Positions 25,538 through 36,203 of a stretch of 64,000 nucleotides of DNA are shown here, one piece after another. Position 1 is the stretch's first letter; each line of letters starts with the position of its first letter. Made by a program: the position numbers and the translations under genes. The stretch is from Sphingopyxis sp. GW247-27LB. GTDB lineage: Bacteria > Pseudomonadota > Alphaproteobacteria > Sphingomonadales > Sphingomonadaceae. The stretch is taken from contig NZ_NIWD01000007.1 in NCBI RefSeq assembly GCF_002277025.1, forward strand, positions 41,353 through 105,352. The letters are read 5' to 3'. The notes beneath the pieces were generated by a model that was given only the letters and a program-made list of their open reading frames with translations, did not search any database and was not told where the DNA came from.

Positions 25538-26415
25538 GCCGCCCGCGCCGGGGCGGGCAGTTCGATCGCCGCGGGCGCCGGGCGCGCCGCGACTTCCTCG
25601 GCCCAGCGCAAGATCTCCATCGTGCCGTCGTGGTGCTCGACGAGCGCGGTGCAGCCCTCGACCCAGTCGCCGTCGTTATAATAGTCCACGCCGTCGATCG
25701 CGCGCATCTCGGCGCTGTGGATATGGCCGCACACGACCCCGTCGACCCCGCGCGAGCGCGCCGCGTGGGCGACGACCTCTTCATAGCGGCCGATGAACTG
25801 GACGGCGTTCTTGACCTTGTGCTTGGCGACCAGCGACAGCGACCAATAGGGCAGGCCAAGGCGGCTGCGGATGGCGTTCACCACCACATTGCACTTCATC
25901 AAGGCGGTGTAGGCGGCGTCGCCGACGAAGGCGAGCCAGCGGTGAGCAAGCATCACCGCGTCGAACTCGTCGCCGTGGACGACGAGCAGCTTGCGGCCAT
26001 CGGCGGTTTCGTGGATCGCCTCGCGGCGGATTTCGACCCCGCCGAAATCGAAGCCGTCGAAGGGCTTGACCATCTCGTCATGATTGCCGGGGACATAGAC
26101 GACGCGGGTGCCGCGCTTGGCGCGCTTCAGCACGCGCCAGACGACGTCATTGTGCTCGGGCGGCCAGAAATGCCGCTTCTTGAGCCGCCAGCCGTCGATG
26201 ATGTCGCCGACCAGATAGAGCGTCTCGCAATCGACATGGTCGAAGAAGTCGATCAGCAGACCGGCGTTGCAGCCGCGGGTGCCGAGGTGGATGTCGCTGA
26301 CCCACACCGCGCGATAGCTCCGCCTTTTGCCGATCACGCGTTCGGGCACATGCGGATCGGTGGTGAAGGGATCGGGAAAGCGCGCCGGGATCGGCAGGGT
26401 CGAAATCGAGGCCAT
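25534..26415 (-). CDS. Metallophosphoesterase, LpxH-like UDP-2,3-diacylglucosamine diphosphatase family
   Basis: A 293-residue calcineurin-like phosphoesterase. Metal-binding motifs: VSDIHLG (Asp41, His43), GDIIDG (Asp71), PGNHDE (Asn111, His112), VVHGDEFD and CGHIHSAE. The family includes LpxH, which cleaves UDP-diacylglucosamine to lipid X. Overlap with a glycosyltransferase gene suggests a shared role in envelope glycolipid formation, so it may be an LpxH paralogue rather than the lipid A enzyme. ATG 26415 is preferred over 26460 because AAGGAGT precedes it. Confidence 0.85.
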   Translation of the reverse strand: MASISTLPIPARFPDPFTTDPHVPERVIGKRRSYRAVWVSDIHLGTRGCNAGLLIDFFDHVDCETLYLVGDIIDGWRLKKRHFWPPEHNDVVWRVLKRAKRGTRVVYVPGNHDEMVKPFDGFDFGGVEIRREAIHETADGRKLLVVHGDEFDAVMLAHRWLAFVGDAAYTALMKCNVVVNAIRSRLGLPYWSLSLVAKHKVKNAVQFIGRYEEVVAHAARSRGVDGVVCGHIHSAEMRAIDGVDYYNDGDWVEGCTALVEHHDGTMEILRWAEEVAARPAPAAIELPAPARAA

Positions 26416-26545
26416 GTCGCACTCCTTGAGGTAGCTTGTGGCTGCCCACGGCCTAGACACGGCTTTTGTTACACGCTGCGAATCAAAGTGAGGACGGTTC
26501 GGCTACGGTTCGATGGCAGTTTGGTGACAATCCCGAAGAATAACA

Positions 26546-26624
26546 CGTCGCCCCCGCGAAGGCGGGGGGCCGCTGGAGAAGGTGCATAAGGCCGATTGCG
26601 GCCCCCGCCTTAGCGGGGGCGACG
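26546..26624. repeat. Paired inverted GC-rich repeat (BIME-like), copy 1
   Basis: CGTCGCCCCCGCGAAGGCGG(GGGG)CCGCTGGAG at 26546-26578 is followed about 20 bp later by its inverted form, GCGGCCCCCGCCTTAGCGGGGGCGACG at 26598-26624. The same paired arrangement occurs at 47488-47577. It lies in the gap between the metallophosphatase and aldehyde dehydrogenase genes. Confidence 0.85.
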
Positions 26625-26625
26625 T

Positions 26626-28059
<1,434 letters not shown>

Positions 28060-28075
28060 TTCAAATCTCTCCGTA

Positions 28076-28156
28076 TCCCGGCGAAGGCCGGGATCCAGGG
28101 CTGGATCGCGCTACGGTGGCGCAGGGACGCTCTGGGCCCCGGCCTTCGCCGGGGAA
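28076..28156. repeat. REP-like inverted repeat pair
   Basis: TCCCGGCGAAGGCCGGGATCC at 28076-28096 and GGGCCCCGGCCTTCGCCGGGG at 28135-28155 are GC-rich palindromes facing each other between the aldehyde dehydrogenase and ThDP enzyme genes. They differ in sequence from the 26546 and 47488 repeats. Confidence 0.75.
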
Positions 28157-28170
28157 CAGCAAGCTATAAA

Positions 28171-29817
28171 TTACAATTCCTTCGACAACCGCTTGATATC
28201 GACGTTCAATATCTGGTCATTCTCCGAATAATCGACCGGACAATCGATCAGATGCACACCAGGCGTATCGCGCGTGTGAGCGAGAAGTTCCTTCAAATGC
28301 GCCGCGCTCTCGACGCGGTGGCCGTGGGCGCCATAGCTTTCGGCATATTTGACGAAATCGGGGTTGCCATAGGTCAGCCCCCAGTCCTTGAATCCCATGT
28401 TCGCCTGTTTCCAGCGGATCATGCCATAGCTGTTGTCGTTGAGGATCAGCACGGTGATATTGAGCCCGAGGCGCACCGCGGTCTCCATTTCCTGGCTGTT
28501 CATCATGAAGCCGCCGTCGCCGCAGATCGCCATGACCTTGCGCTCCGGATAGAGCATCGCCGACATCATCGCGCTCGGCAGCCCGGCACCCATCGTCGCG
28601 AGCGCATTGTCGAGCAGCACGGTGTTCGGGCGATAGGCGGTGTAGCCGCGCGCGAACCAGATCTTGTAGACGCCGTTGTCGAGGCAGATGATCGCATCGT
28701 CGGGCATCGCGTCCCGCACCTGCTGCACGAGGTGCGGAGGGAAGATGGGGAAGCGCGCGTCGGCCGCGAGCGGCGCGGTATGATCGACCTCGGCCTTGCG
28801 ATAGGCGAGCATATGGTCGAATTTCCAGCCGCCGTTGGGGACGATGTCCTCCTTGATCTGCCAGATCGCGTTGGCGATGTCGCCGATCACCTCGATATCG
28901 GGGAAATAGACGGGATCGACCTCGGCGGTCTTGGTCGACACATGGATCACCGTCGGCCCGCCCGCCTTCATGAAGAAGGGCGGTTTTTCGATCACGTCAT
29001 GGCCGAGGTTGACGATGCAGTCCGACGCCTCGACCGCGCGATGGACGAAATCGCCCGCCGACAGGGCCGCGCAGCCGAGGAATTTGGGATGCCGCTCGTC
29101 GATCACGCCCTTGCCGAGTTGCGTGGTCAGAAAGGGGATGCCGGTCTTTTCGATGAACTGCAGTAGCATCCGGCTGGTCATCGTGCGGTTCGCGCCGGCG
29201 CCGATGACGAGCACGGGCGAGGTCGCCTCCTCGATCGCCTTCACCGCCTCGCGGATCGATTTGACGTCGGCGGTCGGCCGCCGCGAATGGCTGCGCTTCA
29301 GCGGGACCGAGTCGGTCTGCTCGTCGGCGATATCCTCGGGCAGTTCGATATGCACCGCGCCCGGCTTTTCCTCTTCAGCCAGGCGAAACGCCTCGCGCAC
29401 GCGGCTCGGGATATTGTCCGACGACGCCATCTGGTGCGTATATTTGGTGATCGGCCCCATCATCCGCACGACGTCGAGGATCTGGAAGCGGCCCTGCTTC
29501 GATTTCTTGATCGGCTTTTGCCCGGTGATCATCATCATCGGCATCCCGCCCAACTGCGCATAGGCGGCCGCGGTGACGAAATTGGTCGCGCCGGGGCCGA
29601 GCGTCGCGAGGCACACGCCGGTCTTGCCGGTGTGGCGGCCATAGGTCGCGGCCATGAAGCCCGCGCCCTGCTCGTGCCGCGTCAGGATCAGCTTGATCGT
29701 CTTCGAGCGCGAGAGGCTGTCGAGAAAATCCAGATTCTCCTCGCCCGGCACGCCGAAGATATATTCGACGCCTTCTTCTTCGAGACATTCGATGAACAGG
29801 TCGGATGCTTTTTTCAC
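28171..29817 (-). CDS. Acetolactate synthase large subunit-like ThDP enzyme
   Basis: A 548-residue thiamine-diphosphate enzyme of the acetohydroxyacid synthase family. Glu49 in TRHEQGAGFMA is the ThDP-activating glutamate. The cofactor motif GDGGFMMNSQEMETAVRLGL ends in a typical N-D-N-S segment. A GTG at 29817 (reading MKKASDLFIEC) is preferred over the far-upstream ATG at 30039, because family homology begins there. No small regulatory subunit gene is adjacent. That favours a catabolic AlsS-like or other 2-oxoacid carboligase/decarboxylase role over branched-chain amino acid biosynthesis. Confidence 0.85.
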   Translation of the reverse strand: MKKASDLFIECLEEEGVEYIFGVPGEENLDFLDSLSRSKTIKLILTRHEQGAGFMAATYGRHTGKTGVCLATLGPGATNFVTAAAYAQLGGMPMMMITGQKPIKKSKQGRFQILDVVRMMGPITKYTHQMASSDNIPSRVREAFRLAEEEKPGAVHIELPEDIADEQTDSVPLKRSHSRRPTADVKSIREAVKAIEEATSPVLVIGAGANRTMTSRMLLQFIEKTGIPFLTTQLGKGVIDERHPKFLGCAALSAGDFVHRAVEASDCIVNLGHDVIEKPPFFMKAGGPTVIHVSTKTAEVDPVYFPDIEVIGDIANAIWQIKEDIVPNGGWKFDHMLAYRKAEVDHTAPLAADARFPIFPPHLVQQVRDAMPDDAIICLDNGVYKIWFARGYTAYRPNTVLLDNALATMGAGLPSAMMSAMLYPERKVMAICGDGGFMMNSQEMETAVRLGLNITVLILNDNSYGMIRWKQANMGFKDWGLTYGNPDFVKYAESYGAHGHRVESAAHLKELLAHTRDTPGVHLIDCPVDYSENDQILNVDIKRLSKEL

Positions 29818-30087
29818 GGTCAGTCGCCCCCCTTTTCGCACCACTCTTCGGGTGCGGCCCAAAGCCCGTGCCGGCGACCTGGCAGCACCTGCCGCGATGC
29901 GGCGGCTCTCGTCGTGGATCGCGAGTCCCTGCGGCATCGGATCGGGGTTGTAACGAGGGGCGAAGGGGTTGTCACCAGCGCGCAGGGTATGAGACGTGAC
30001 GCATACGGCTTCAAGCTGCCCCGCATGTCCGCTCGACACGAACGGGAAGATTTGCGTGAACTACCGGAAACGAGGAATCCGACCCGT

Positions 30088-31755
30088 CTAGCCCATCGCC
30101 TCCGCGCGGAGCGCCTTGCGGTCGAGCTTGCCGATCATCGTCTTGGGCAGCGCCTCGCGCACTTCCACCGCGCTCACGCGCTCGTGCTTGCCGAGCTGGG
30201 GGTTGAGCCAGGCCGCCAGCGCATCGCCCGAAACGTCGAACCCGTCCTCCAGCGTCACGAAGGCCTTGGGGCTTTCGCCGCGATAGGCGTCGGGGACGCC
30301 GAGGACGATCGCTTCCTTGACCGCGGGATGCTGGTGCAGATGCGCTTCGATCACGCTCGGATAGACCTTGAAGCCGCCGACCGCGATCATGTCCTTCAGC
30401 CGGTCGACGATGCGGATATAGCCGTCGGCGTCGATCGTCGCGACGTCGCCGGTGCGCAGCCAGCCGTCGGCTGTGAAGCTGTCGCCGTCGGCATCGGGGC
30501 GGTTCCAATATCCCTGCATGATCTGCGGCCCCTTGACGGCGAGCTCGCCCGCCTCGCCCGCGGGCGCGTCCTGCGACGGGTCCTCCTTGTCGAGCAGGCG
30601 GATGTGCGTCGCGGGGATCGGCTGGCCGATCGTCCCGGCCTTGACCGGCCCCTCATAGGGGTTGGTCGCGACGACGCCCGAGCTTTCGGTAAGGCCATAG
30701 CCCTCGACGAGCGAGGCGCCGGTCGCGGCTACGAATTTCTCGCGCAGCTCGGCGGGCATCGGCGCGCCGCCCGAGATGCAGATGCGCAGGCTGGAGAAAT
30801 CGGTCTTTGCGAGGTCGGGATGGTCGAGCAGCGCCTGGTACATGGTCGGCACGCCGGGCAGCGCGGTCGTCTTCGTCCGGGTGATCGCCTGCAGCGCCTG
30901 CTTCGCGTCGAAGCGCGGCAGCATGGTGATCATCCCGCCGTTGAGGATGGTACGGTTGAGGACACAGGTGTTGGCGAAGACGTGGAAGAAAGGCAGGACG
31001 CCGAGGATGCGGTCGCCAGCTTCATGGTCGGGGTCGATCGCGTTCACCTGTCGCGCGTTGGCGGTGAGATTCTGGTGCGTGAGCTTCGCGCCCTTCGGCG
31101 TCCCGGTGGTGCCGCCGGTGTACTGGATCAACGCGATGTCGCGTTCGGGGTCGATGGCGACCGGATCGGGGCGGCCGTCATTGTCGATCAGCGCCGAAAA
31201 GCGGATGAGGCGCTCGTCGTCGGGGAGGGCTGCGACCTCGCCGCGGCGGAGCAGGCGGTAGAGGACCGATTTGGCCGCAGGCAGCCCGCCCGCGACCGAG
31301 CCGACGACGAGCTGCTTCAGGCTCGATCCGTCGAGCACCGCGAGTGCGGTGGGGAGCAGCGCCGCAGCGCTGACCGTGAACAGGGTGTCGGTCCCCGAAT
31401 CCTCGACCTGCGCCTCCAGCTCGCGCGCGGTATAGAGCGGCGAGAAATTGACCACCGTCGCCCCCGCCGCGAGCGCGCCATAATAAGCGGCGACATAATG
31501 CGGGACGTTGGGAAGGAAGAGGCCGACGCGGTGGCCCTTGCCGATCCCGCGCTGTTGCAGCCCGCGCGCGACGCGCGCCGCGCCGCTCGCGACCTCGGCA
31601 TAGGTGAAGCGGCGCCCCATGAAGTCGAGCGCCGGCGCCGATCCCTTGCGCGCCGCGCTCGCCGCGAGCATGTCGGGCAGCGAGAGCGGCGGAAAATCCT
31701 GGTCCCATGCCGTGGGGTGGCGATAGTCGGTCGACCAGGAAAAGGGGCTGCTCAT
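30088..31755 (-). CDS. Long-chain fatty acid-CoA ligase (AMP-forming)
   Basis: A 555-residue ANL-superfamily acyl-CoA synthetase that activates fatty acids with ATP and CoA. The AMP-binding P-loop reads YTGGTTGTPKGAKLTH. The VEGYGLTESSG motif and the hinge GWLRTGDVATIDADGYIRI are present, and the catalytic Lys lies in the C-terminal MIGKLDRKALR. Full length. About 270 bp separate it from the ThDP enzyme start; that gap contains no recognisable gene. It diverges from the PabB-PabC fusion gene. Confidence 0.92.
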   Translation of the reverse strand: MSSPFSWSTDYRHPTAWDQDFPPLSLPDMLAASAARKGSAPALDFMGRRFTYAEVASGAARVARGLQQRGIGKGHRVGLFLPNVPHYVAAYYGALAAGATVVNFSPLYTARELEAQVEDSGTDTLFTVSAAALLPTALAVLDGSSLKQLVVGSVAGGLPAAKSVLYRLLRRGEVAALPDDERLIRFSALIDNDGRPDPVAIDPERDIALIQYTGGTTGTPKGAKLTHQNLTANARQVNAIDPDHEAGDRILGVLPFFHVFANTCVLNRTILNGGMITMLPRFDAKQALQAITRTKTTALPGVPTMYQALLDHPDLAKTDFSSLRICISGGAPMPAELREKFVAATGASLVEGYGLTESSGVVATNPYEGPVKAGTIGQPIPATHIRLLDKEDPSQDAPAGEAGELAVKGPQIMQGYWNRPDADGDSFTADGWLRTGDVATIDADGYIRIVDRLKDMIAVGGFKVYPSVIEAHLHQHPAVKEAIVLGVPDAYRGESPKAFVTLEDGFDVSGDALAAWLNPQLGKHERVSAVEVREALPKTMIGKLDRKALRAEAMG

Positions 31756-31875
31756 CGGGGCGATCTGTCCTTATCGGAATGGCGGGCGTTCCTGACACTA
31801 GGGTAAGTAAGCCGCCGCTGCAATCCGGCCCGCTTGCGGCGCGGGCGGGGCGCGGCTAGGCGGAGCCCACAGGAC

Positions 31876-33708
31876 ATGACACACGACGCGGCCATCCCCG
31901 TTCCCGGGCCGGGAAGCCCGCCCTTCGTCCTGCTCGACGACGCGCGCGCCGAGGGCGCCGTTCCGGCGCGGCTGTTCCGCGATCCCGTCGAGGTGCTGAC
32001 CGCGCGGCGAGCGAGCGAGGTGCCGGCGCTGCTCGATGCCCTCGAAGCGGCGCGGGCGCGGGGGCTCCACGCTGCGGGATATCTCGCCTACGAAGCCGGC
32101 AGGGGGCTCGCGCCGGCCTGGCGCGGCCCCGGCGGTGATGAAGGCGATGCGCCGATCGCCTGGTTCGGCCTGTTCGATCGCGTCCACCGGATCGAGGCCG
32201 GCGCGGTGCCGGACATGCTGCCCGATCCGGCGGGCGCATGGGTCGGGCGGCCGGTGCCGCGGGTGTCGCGTGCGGCCTATGAAGCCGCCGTCGAGGCGGT
32301 GCTGGGCTATATCCGCGCCGGCGACATCTATCAGGCCAATCTGACCTTCCGCGCCGACGTGCCCGTCGAGGGCAACCCGCTCGCCGCCTATGCGCGGCTG
32401 CGGCGAACCGCGCGCGCGGGCTATGGCGGTTTCGTCTGGACCGGCGCGCAGGCGATCGCCTCGCTGTCGCCCGAGCTCTTCTTCGCGCTGCGCGACGGCG
32501 CGGTGATCGCGCGCCCGATGAAGGGGACCGCAGTGCGGCTGGCCGACCCCGAGGCGGACCTGCGCGCCGCGCAGAATCTCGCCGCCGATCCCAAGCAGCG
32601 CGCCGAGAATCTGATGATCGTCGACCTGATCCGCAACGACCTGTCGCGCGTCGCGGCGCCGGGATCGGTCGCGGTGCCCGCGCTGTTCCGGGTCGAGAGC
32701 TTTCCAACGATCCACCAGCTCGTCTCCGACGTCGCGGCGCGGCTGCCCGACGGGGCGGGGGCGGTCGATGTGCTGCGCGCCGCCTTTCCGTGCGGGTCGA
32801 TCACCGGCGCGCCCAAGGTGCGGGCGATGGAGATCATCGACGAGCTGGAAACCGAGCCGCGCGGCCTCTACACCGGGTCGATCGGTTTCATCGAGCCCGG
32901 CGGCGACGCCGCCTTCAACGTCGCGATCCGCACTTTGGTCTTTCCCGCAGCGGGTGACTTGCGCGATACGCAGGCTTGCGCCACGCTGGGGCTGGGATCG
33001 GCTATTGTCGCCGACAGCCAAGCGGCTGAAGAGTGGCGCGAATGTCTGGCCAAGGGGGAATTTGTGGGCGCAGCGGGGGAAAGCTTCGACCTCATCGAGA
33101 CGATGCAGTTCGACCCGGTCGAGGGCGTCCAGCGGCTCGAGGGGCATCTCGCCCGCATGAAGGCGAGCGCCGAGGCGCTCGGTTTCACCTTCGACCGGCA
33201 CGGTGCGCGCAACAGCCTGCAGTCGGCGACCTTTCGCCTGCGCAGCGCGGCACGGGTGCGGATGCGACTCGCGCCCTCGGGCGCGCTCGCGGTCGAGGTG
33301 ACGCCGCTGCCGCGGCTCGCCGAGCTGCCGGTGGCGGTGGCGGTACAGTCCGTGCCGCTGGCGAACGGCGACTTCCGGCTCGTGCACAAGACCAGCCTGC
33401 GCGCGCCCTATGACGAGGCGCGCGCGGCGAGCGGCGCGGCCGAGGTGGTGTTCGTCGACGAACCCGGCTTCGTCACCGAGGGAAGCTGGAGCAATATCTT
33501 CGTCGAGCGCGAGGGCGTGCTGCTGACCCCGCCGCTGTCGCTGGGGCTGCTGCCCGGCGTGCTGCGCGCCGAGCTGATCGACAAGGGGCGCGCGGTCGAA
33601 TCGCATCTGCGCGTCACCGACCTTGCCGACGGTTTCTTCATCGGCAATTCGCTGCGCGGTCTCGTGCCGGCGCGGCTCGCGGACATCACGGAAACGCCGA
33701 TAGGCTGA
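31876..33708 (+). CDS. pabBC: Aminodeoxychorismate synthase component I / aminodeoxychorismate lyase fusion (PabB-PabC)
   Basis: A 610-residue fusion for p-aminobenzoate synthesis in the folate pathway. Residues about 1-375 form the chorismate-binding PabB domain, with ARPMKGTAVRL and PCGSITGAPKVRAMEII. Residues about 390-610 form a class IV PLP-fold lyase domain, with EGSWSNIFVEREGVLLTPPL and LLPGVLRAELI. PabB adds ammonia to chorismate and PabC releases pyruvate to yield p-aminobenzoate. The ATG at 31876 follows CACAGGAC. No pabA glutaminase gene is nearby. The class IV lysine was not assigned with certainty. Confidence 0.9.
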   Translation: MTHDAAIPVPGPGSPPFVLLDDARAEGAVPARLFRDPVEVLTARRASEVPALLDALEAARARGLHAAGYLAYEAGRGLAPAWRGPGGDEGDAPIAWFGLFDRVHRIEAGAVPDMLPDPAGAWVGRPVPRVSRAAYEAAVEAVLGYIRAGDIYQANLTFRADVPVEGNPLAAYARLRRTARAGYGGFVWTGAQAIASLSPELFFALRDGAVIARPMKGTAVRLADPEADLRAAQNLAADPKQRAENLMIVDLIRNDLSRVAAPGSVAVPALFRVESFPTIHQLVSDVAARLPDGAGAVDVLRAAFPCGSITGAPKVRAMEIIDELETEPRGLYTGSIGFIEPGGDAAFNVAIRTLVFPAAGDLRDTQACATLGLGSAIVADSQAAEEWRECLAKGEFVGAAGESFDLIETMQFDPVEGVQRLEGHLARMKASAEALGFTFDRHGARNSLQSATFRLRSAARVRMRLAPSGALAVEVTPLPRLAELPVAVAVQSVPLANGDFRLVHKTSLRAPYDEARAASGAAEVVFVDEPGFVTEGSWSNIFVEREGVLLTPPLSLGLLPGVLRAELIDKGRAVESHLRVTDLADGFFIGNSLRGLVPARLADITETPIG

Positions 33709-33823
33709 CCACCGACCTGCATAGGTAAATTATCCGCCGCGCGCCTTGCGATTTGCGGGCGGACGATATAGGCGCGGCCGCGCGCAATTTCCTGTCAATC
33801 CGTCGTCCCGGAAAGCATCGTCC

Positions 33824-35035
33824 ATGTCGCTCAAGCCGCACACCTCCGCTGCCCTCGATCGCATCCAGCCTTCGGCGACGCTCGCGATGACCGCGCGCGT
33901 GACGGGGCTGAAAGCCGCGGGCGTCGACGTCATCGGTCTGTCGGCCGGCGAACCCGATTTCGACACGCCCGATTTCGTCAAGGAAGCGGCGATCGAGGCG
34001 ATCCGGGCCGGCCAGACCAAATATACGCTGGTCGATGGCACGATCGCGCTCAAGGAAGCGATCCGCGGCAAGTTCCGCCGCGACAACGACCTCGACTATG
34101 GGCTCGACCAGATCAGCGTCAACGTCGGGGGCAAGCACACGCTGTTCAACGCGCTCGTCGCGACCGTCGACCCCGGCGACGAGGTGATCATCCCGGCGCC
34201 CTATTGGGTGAGCTATCCCGACATCGTCGCCTTCGCGGGCGGAACTCCGGTGACGATCGAAGCGACCGCGGCGCAGAACTACAAGATCACGCCGCAGCAA
34301 CTCGACGCCGCGATCACCAAGAAGACACGCTGGATCCTCTTCAACTCGCCGTCGAACCCGTCGGGCGCCGCCTATTCGCCCGAGGAGCTCGACGCGCTGG
34401 GCGAAGTGGTCCGCCGCCACCCGCACGTCATGGTGATGACCGACGACATGTACGAGCATGTCTGGTACGCCGATTTCGCCTTCTCGACCCTCGCGCAGCG
34501 CTGCCCCGACCTCGTCGACCGCATCCTGACCGTCAACGGCTGTTCGAAGGCCTATGCGATGACCGGCTGGCGCATCGGCTACGCCGGCGGCCCGGCGTGG
34601 ATCATCAAGGCGATGGGCAAGCTTCAGTCGCAGTCGACGTCGAACCCCTGCTCGATCGCGCAGGCCGCCGCCGCCGCCGCGCTCGGCGGGCCGCAGCAGT
34701 TCCTCGACGACCGCAACGCCGCGTTCCGGAAGCGCCGCGACATGGTCGTCGCGATGCTCAACGACGCGCCCGGCCTGTCTTGCCCCGTCCCCGACGGCGC
34801 TTTCTACGTCTATCCCGACGCGTCGGGCTGCATCGGCAAGAAGACGCCTGCGGGCCATGTGATCGACAGCGACGAGGCGTTGATCGACTATTTCCTCGAT
34901 TCGGCGCGCGTCGCTGCCGTGCACGGCGCGGCGTTCGGCCTTTCACCCGCCTTCCGCGTCTCCTACGCGACCTCGGAAGCGGTGCTGAAGGAGGCGTGCG
35001 TGCGCATCCAGCAGGCGTGCGCGGCGCTCAGCTGA
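33824..35035 (+). CDS. Aspartate aminotransferase (class I/II PLP)
   Basis: A 403-residue fold-type I aminotransferase of the alphaproteobacterial AspC group. The PLP lysine is Lys242 in VNGCSKAYAMTGWR. Also visible are the SAGEPDFDTPDF segment, the cofactor Asn in NSPSNPSG and the C-terminal substrate Arg in FRVSYA. It transfers an amino group between aspartate and 2-oxoglutarate. The ATG at 33824 is used because the upstream extension lacks homology. A hairpin with a T-rich loop (about 35046-35074) follows and could terminate transcription. Confidence 0.93.
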   Translation: MSLKPHTSAALDRIQPSATLAMTARVTGLKAAGVDVIGLSAGEPDFDTPDFVKEAAIEAIRAGQTKYTLVDGTIALKEAIRGKFRRDNDLDYGLDQISVNVGGKHTLFNALVATVDPGDEVIIPAPYWVSYPDIVAFAGGTPVTIEATAAQNYKITPQQLDAAITKKTRWILFNSPSNPSGAAYSPEELDALGEVVRRHPHVMVMTDDMYEHVWYADFAFSTLAQRCPDLVDRILTVNGCSKAYAMTGWRIGYAGGPAWIIKAMGKLQSQSTSNPCSIAQAAAAAALGGPQQFLDDRNAAFRKRRDMVVAMLNDAPGLSCPVPDGAFYVYPDASGCIGKKTPAGHVIDSDEALIDYFLDSARVAAVHGAAFGLSPAFRVSYATSEAVLKEACVRIQQACAALS

Positions 35036-35267
35036 GGTTCCGTTCACGATCGGGATAGGTTTTTATACCGATCGGTCTTGATATGGCCGGCGCGCGCGCC
35101 TATCTGCCCGCATGAACGGCGGTTAAGCGGCCGGTTCACCGGATAGTAAGCCCTGCCGGCTAGAGTGACGGTCATCACTGCACGAAGGCATCGGGGGCGC
35201 CATATCGTTCGGTGTAACCGGTGCGGGGCTGCCCGCGAACAGACAGACATGAAAACAAGAGGCCCCC

Positions 35268-35375
35268 ATGCTGACTCTCCTCCGCTCCGACTGGTTCCTG
35301 TCGATGCTCGCCGGCTTCGCGATCGGCGCGACTCTCGTCATCCTCAATCAACCGGCGCTGCCGATCCCGGCTTGA
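35268..35375 (+). CDS. Small single-helix membrane protein upstream of msrA
   Basis: A 35-residue peptide (MLTLLRSDWFLSMLAGFAIG then ATLVILNQPALPIPA) with one membrane helix. Its stop codon shares a base with the msrA ATG (TGATG), and AAGAGGCCCCC precedes the start. This coupling to msrA supports real translation. Function unknown. Confidence 0.5.
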   Translation: MLTLLRSDWFLSMLAGFAIGATLVILNQPALPIPA

Positions 35376-36061
35376 TGCCGCCGCGGCCCGGCCCGGCCCG
35401 CGCGCTCATCGGAGCCCTGATCACCGGCCTGGTGCTCGCGCAATGTGCGCCGGCCCAGGCCGAAAGCGTCGTCCGGCTGCCCGCCCCCGCCTATGACCCC
35501 GCCGTGAAGGCGCCGCGCGCGACCGCGGTGCTCGCGGGCGGCTGTTTCTGGGGCGTCGAGGGGGTCTTTTCCAACGTCAAGGGCGTGATTTCGGTCGAAT
35601 CGGGCTATCATGGCGGCAGCAAGGCGACCGCAAGTTACGACCGGACATCGAGCGGGACGACCGGCCATGCAGAGGCGGTGCGCATCACCTATGATCCGCG
35701 CGTCGTCAGCTATGGCTCGCTGCTGCGCATCCTGTTCTCGGTCGTCGCCGACCCGACGCTGAAGAACCGGCAGGGCCCCGACCGGGGCACGCAATATCGT
35801 GCCGCGATCGTGCCGCTCGACACCGCGCAGCGCCAGGTCGCGGCCGCCTATCTCGCGCAGATCGGCAAGGGCGGCATCTTCGCGAAGCCGGTCGCCGCGA
35901 AGGTCGAGCGCTACACGGGTTTCTACCCGGCCGAGGCCTATCACCAGGATTTCATGCGGCGGCATCCCTCGCATGCCTATATCGTCCGCTGGGACGCGCC
36001 CAAGCTTGCGGCGTTCAAGCGGCTCTATCCGGCGTGGGTGCGCGCGACTCCGGCCCCTTGA
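35375..36061 (+). CDS. msrA: Peptide methionine sulfoxide reductase MsrA, exported form
   Basis: A 228-residue MsrA that reduces S-methionine sulfoxide in proteins. The catalytic Cys lies in AGGCFWGVEGVF, followed by SGYHGGSKATASYDRTSSGT and the DRGTQYRAAI motif. About 30 hydrophobic N-terminal residues (ALIGALITGLVLAQCAPAQA) look like a signal peptide, so it probably works in the periplasm, repairing oxidised envelope proteins. The C-terminal resolving Cys seen in many MsrA proteins is absent, so recycling may differ. Confidence 0.93.
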   Translation: MPPRPGPARALIGALITGLVLAQCAPAQAESVVRLPAPAYDPAVKAPRATAVLAGGCFWGVEGVFSNVKGVISVESGYHGGSKATASYDRTSSGTTGHAEAVRITYDPRVVSYGSLLRILFSVVADPTLKNRQGPDRGTQYRAAIVPLDTAQRQVAAAYLAQIGKGGIFAKPVAAKVERYTGFYPAEAYHQDFMRRHPSHAYIVRWDAPKLAAFKRLYPAWVRATPAP

Positions 36062-36203
36062 AGCGCGCCCCGCTCCGCCGCTTGTCGCGCGGGAGGAATC
36101 GTTCGTCGCAAATCGCTGGCCCGGTTGGCGGGCCTGCGGGACGAACGGTCTCCGGCCGCGGGGGCCGGGAAAGACAGACGGTCGCGGCCGCTTTGGGGTT
36201 TGG

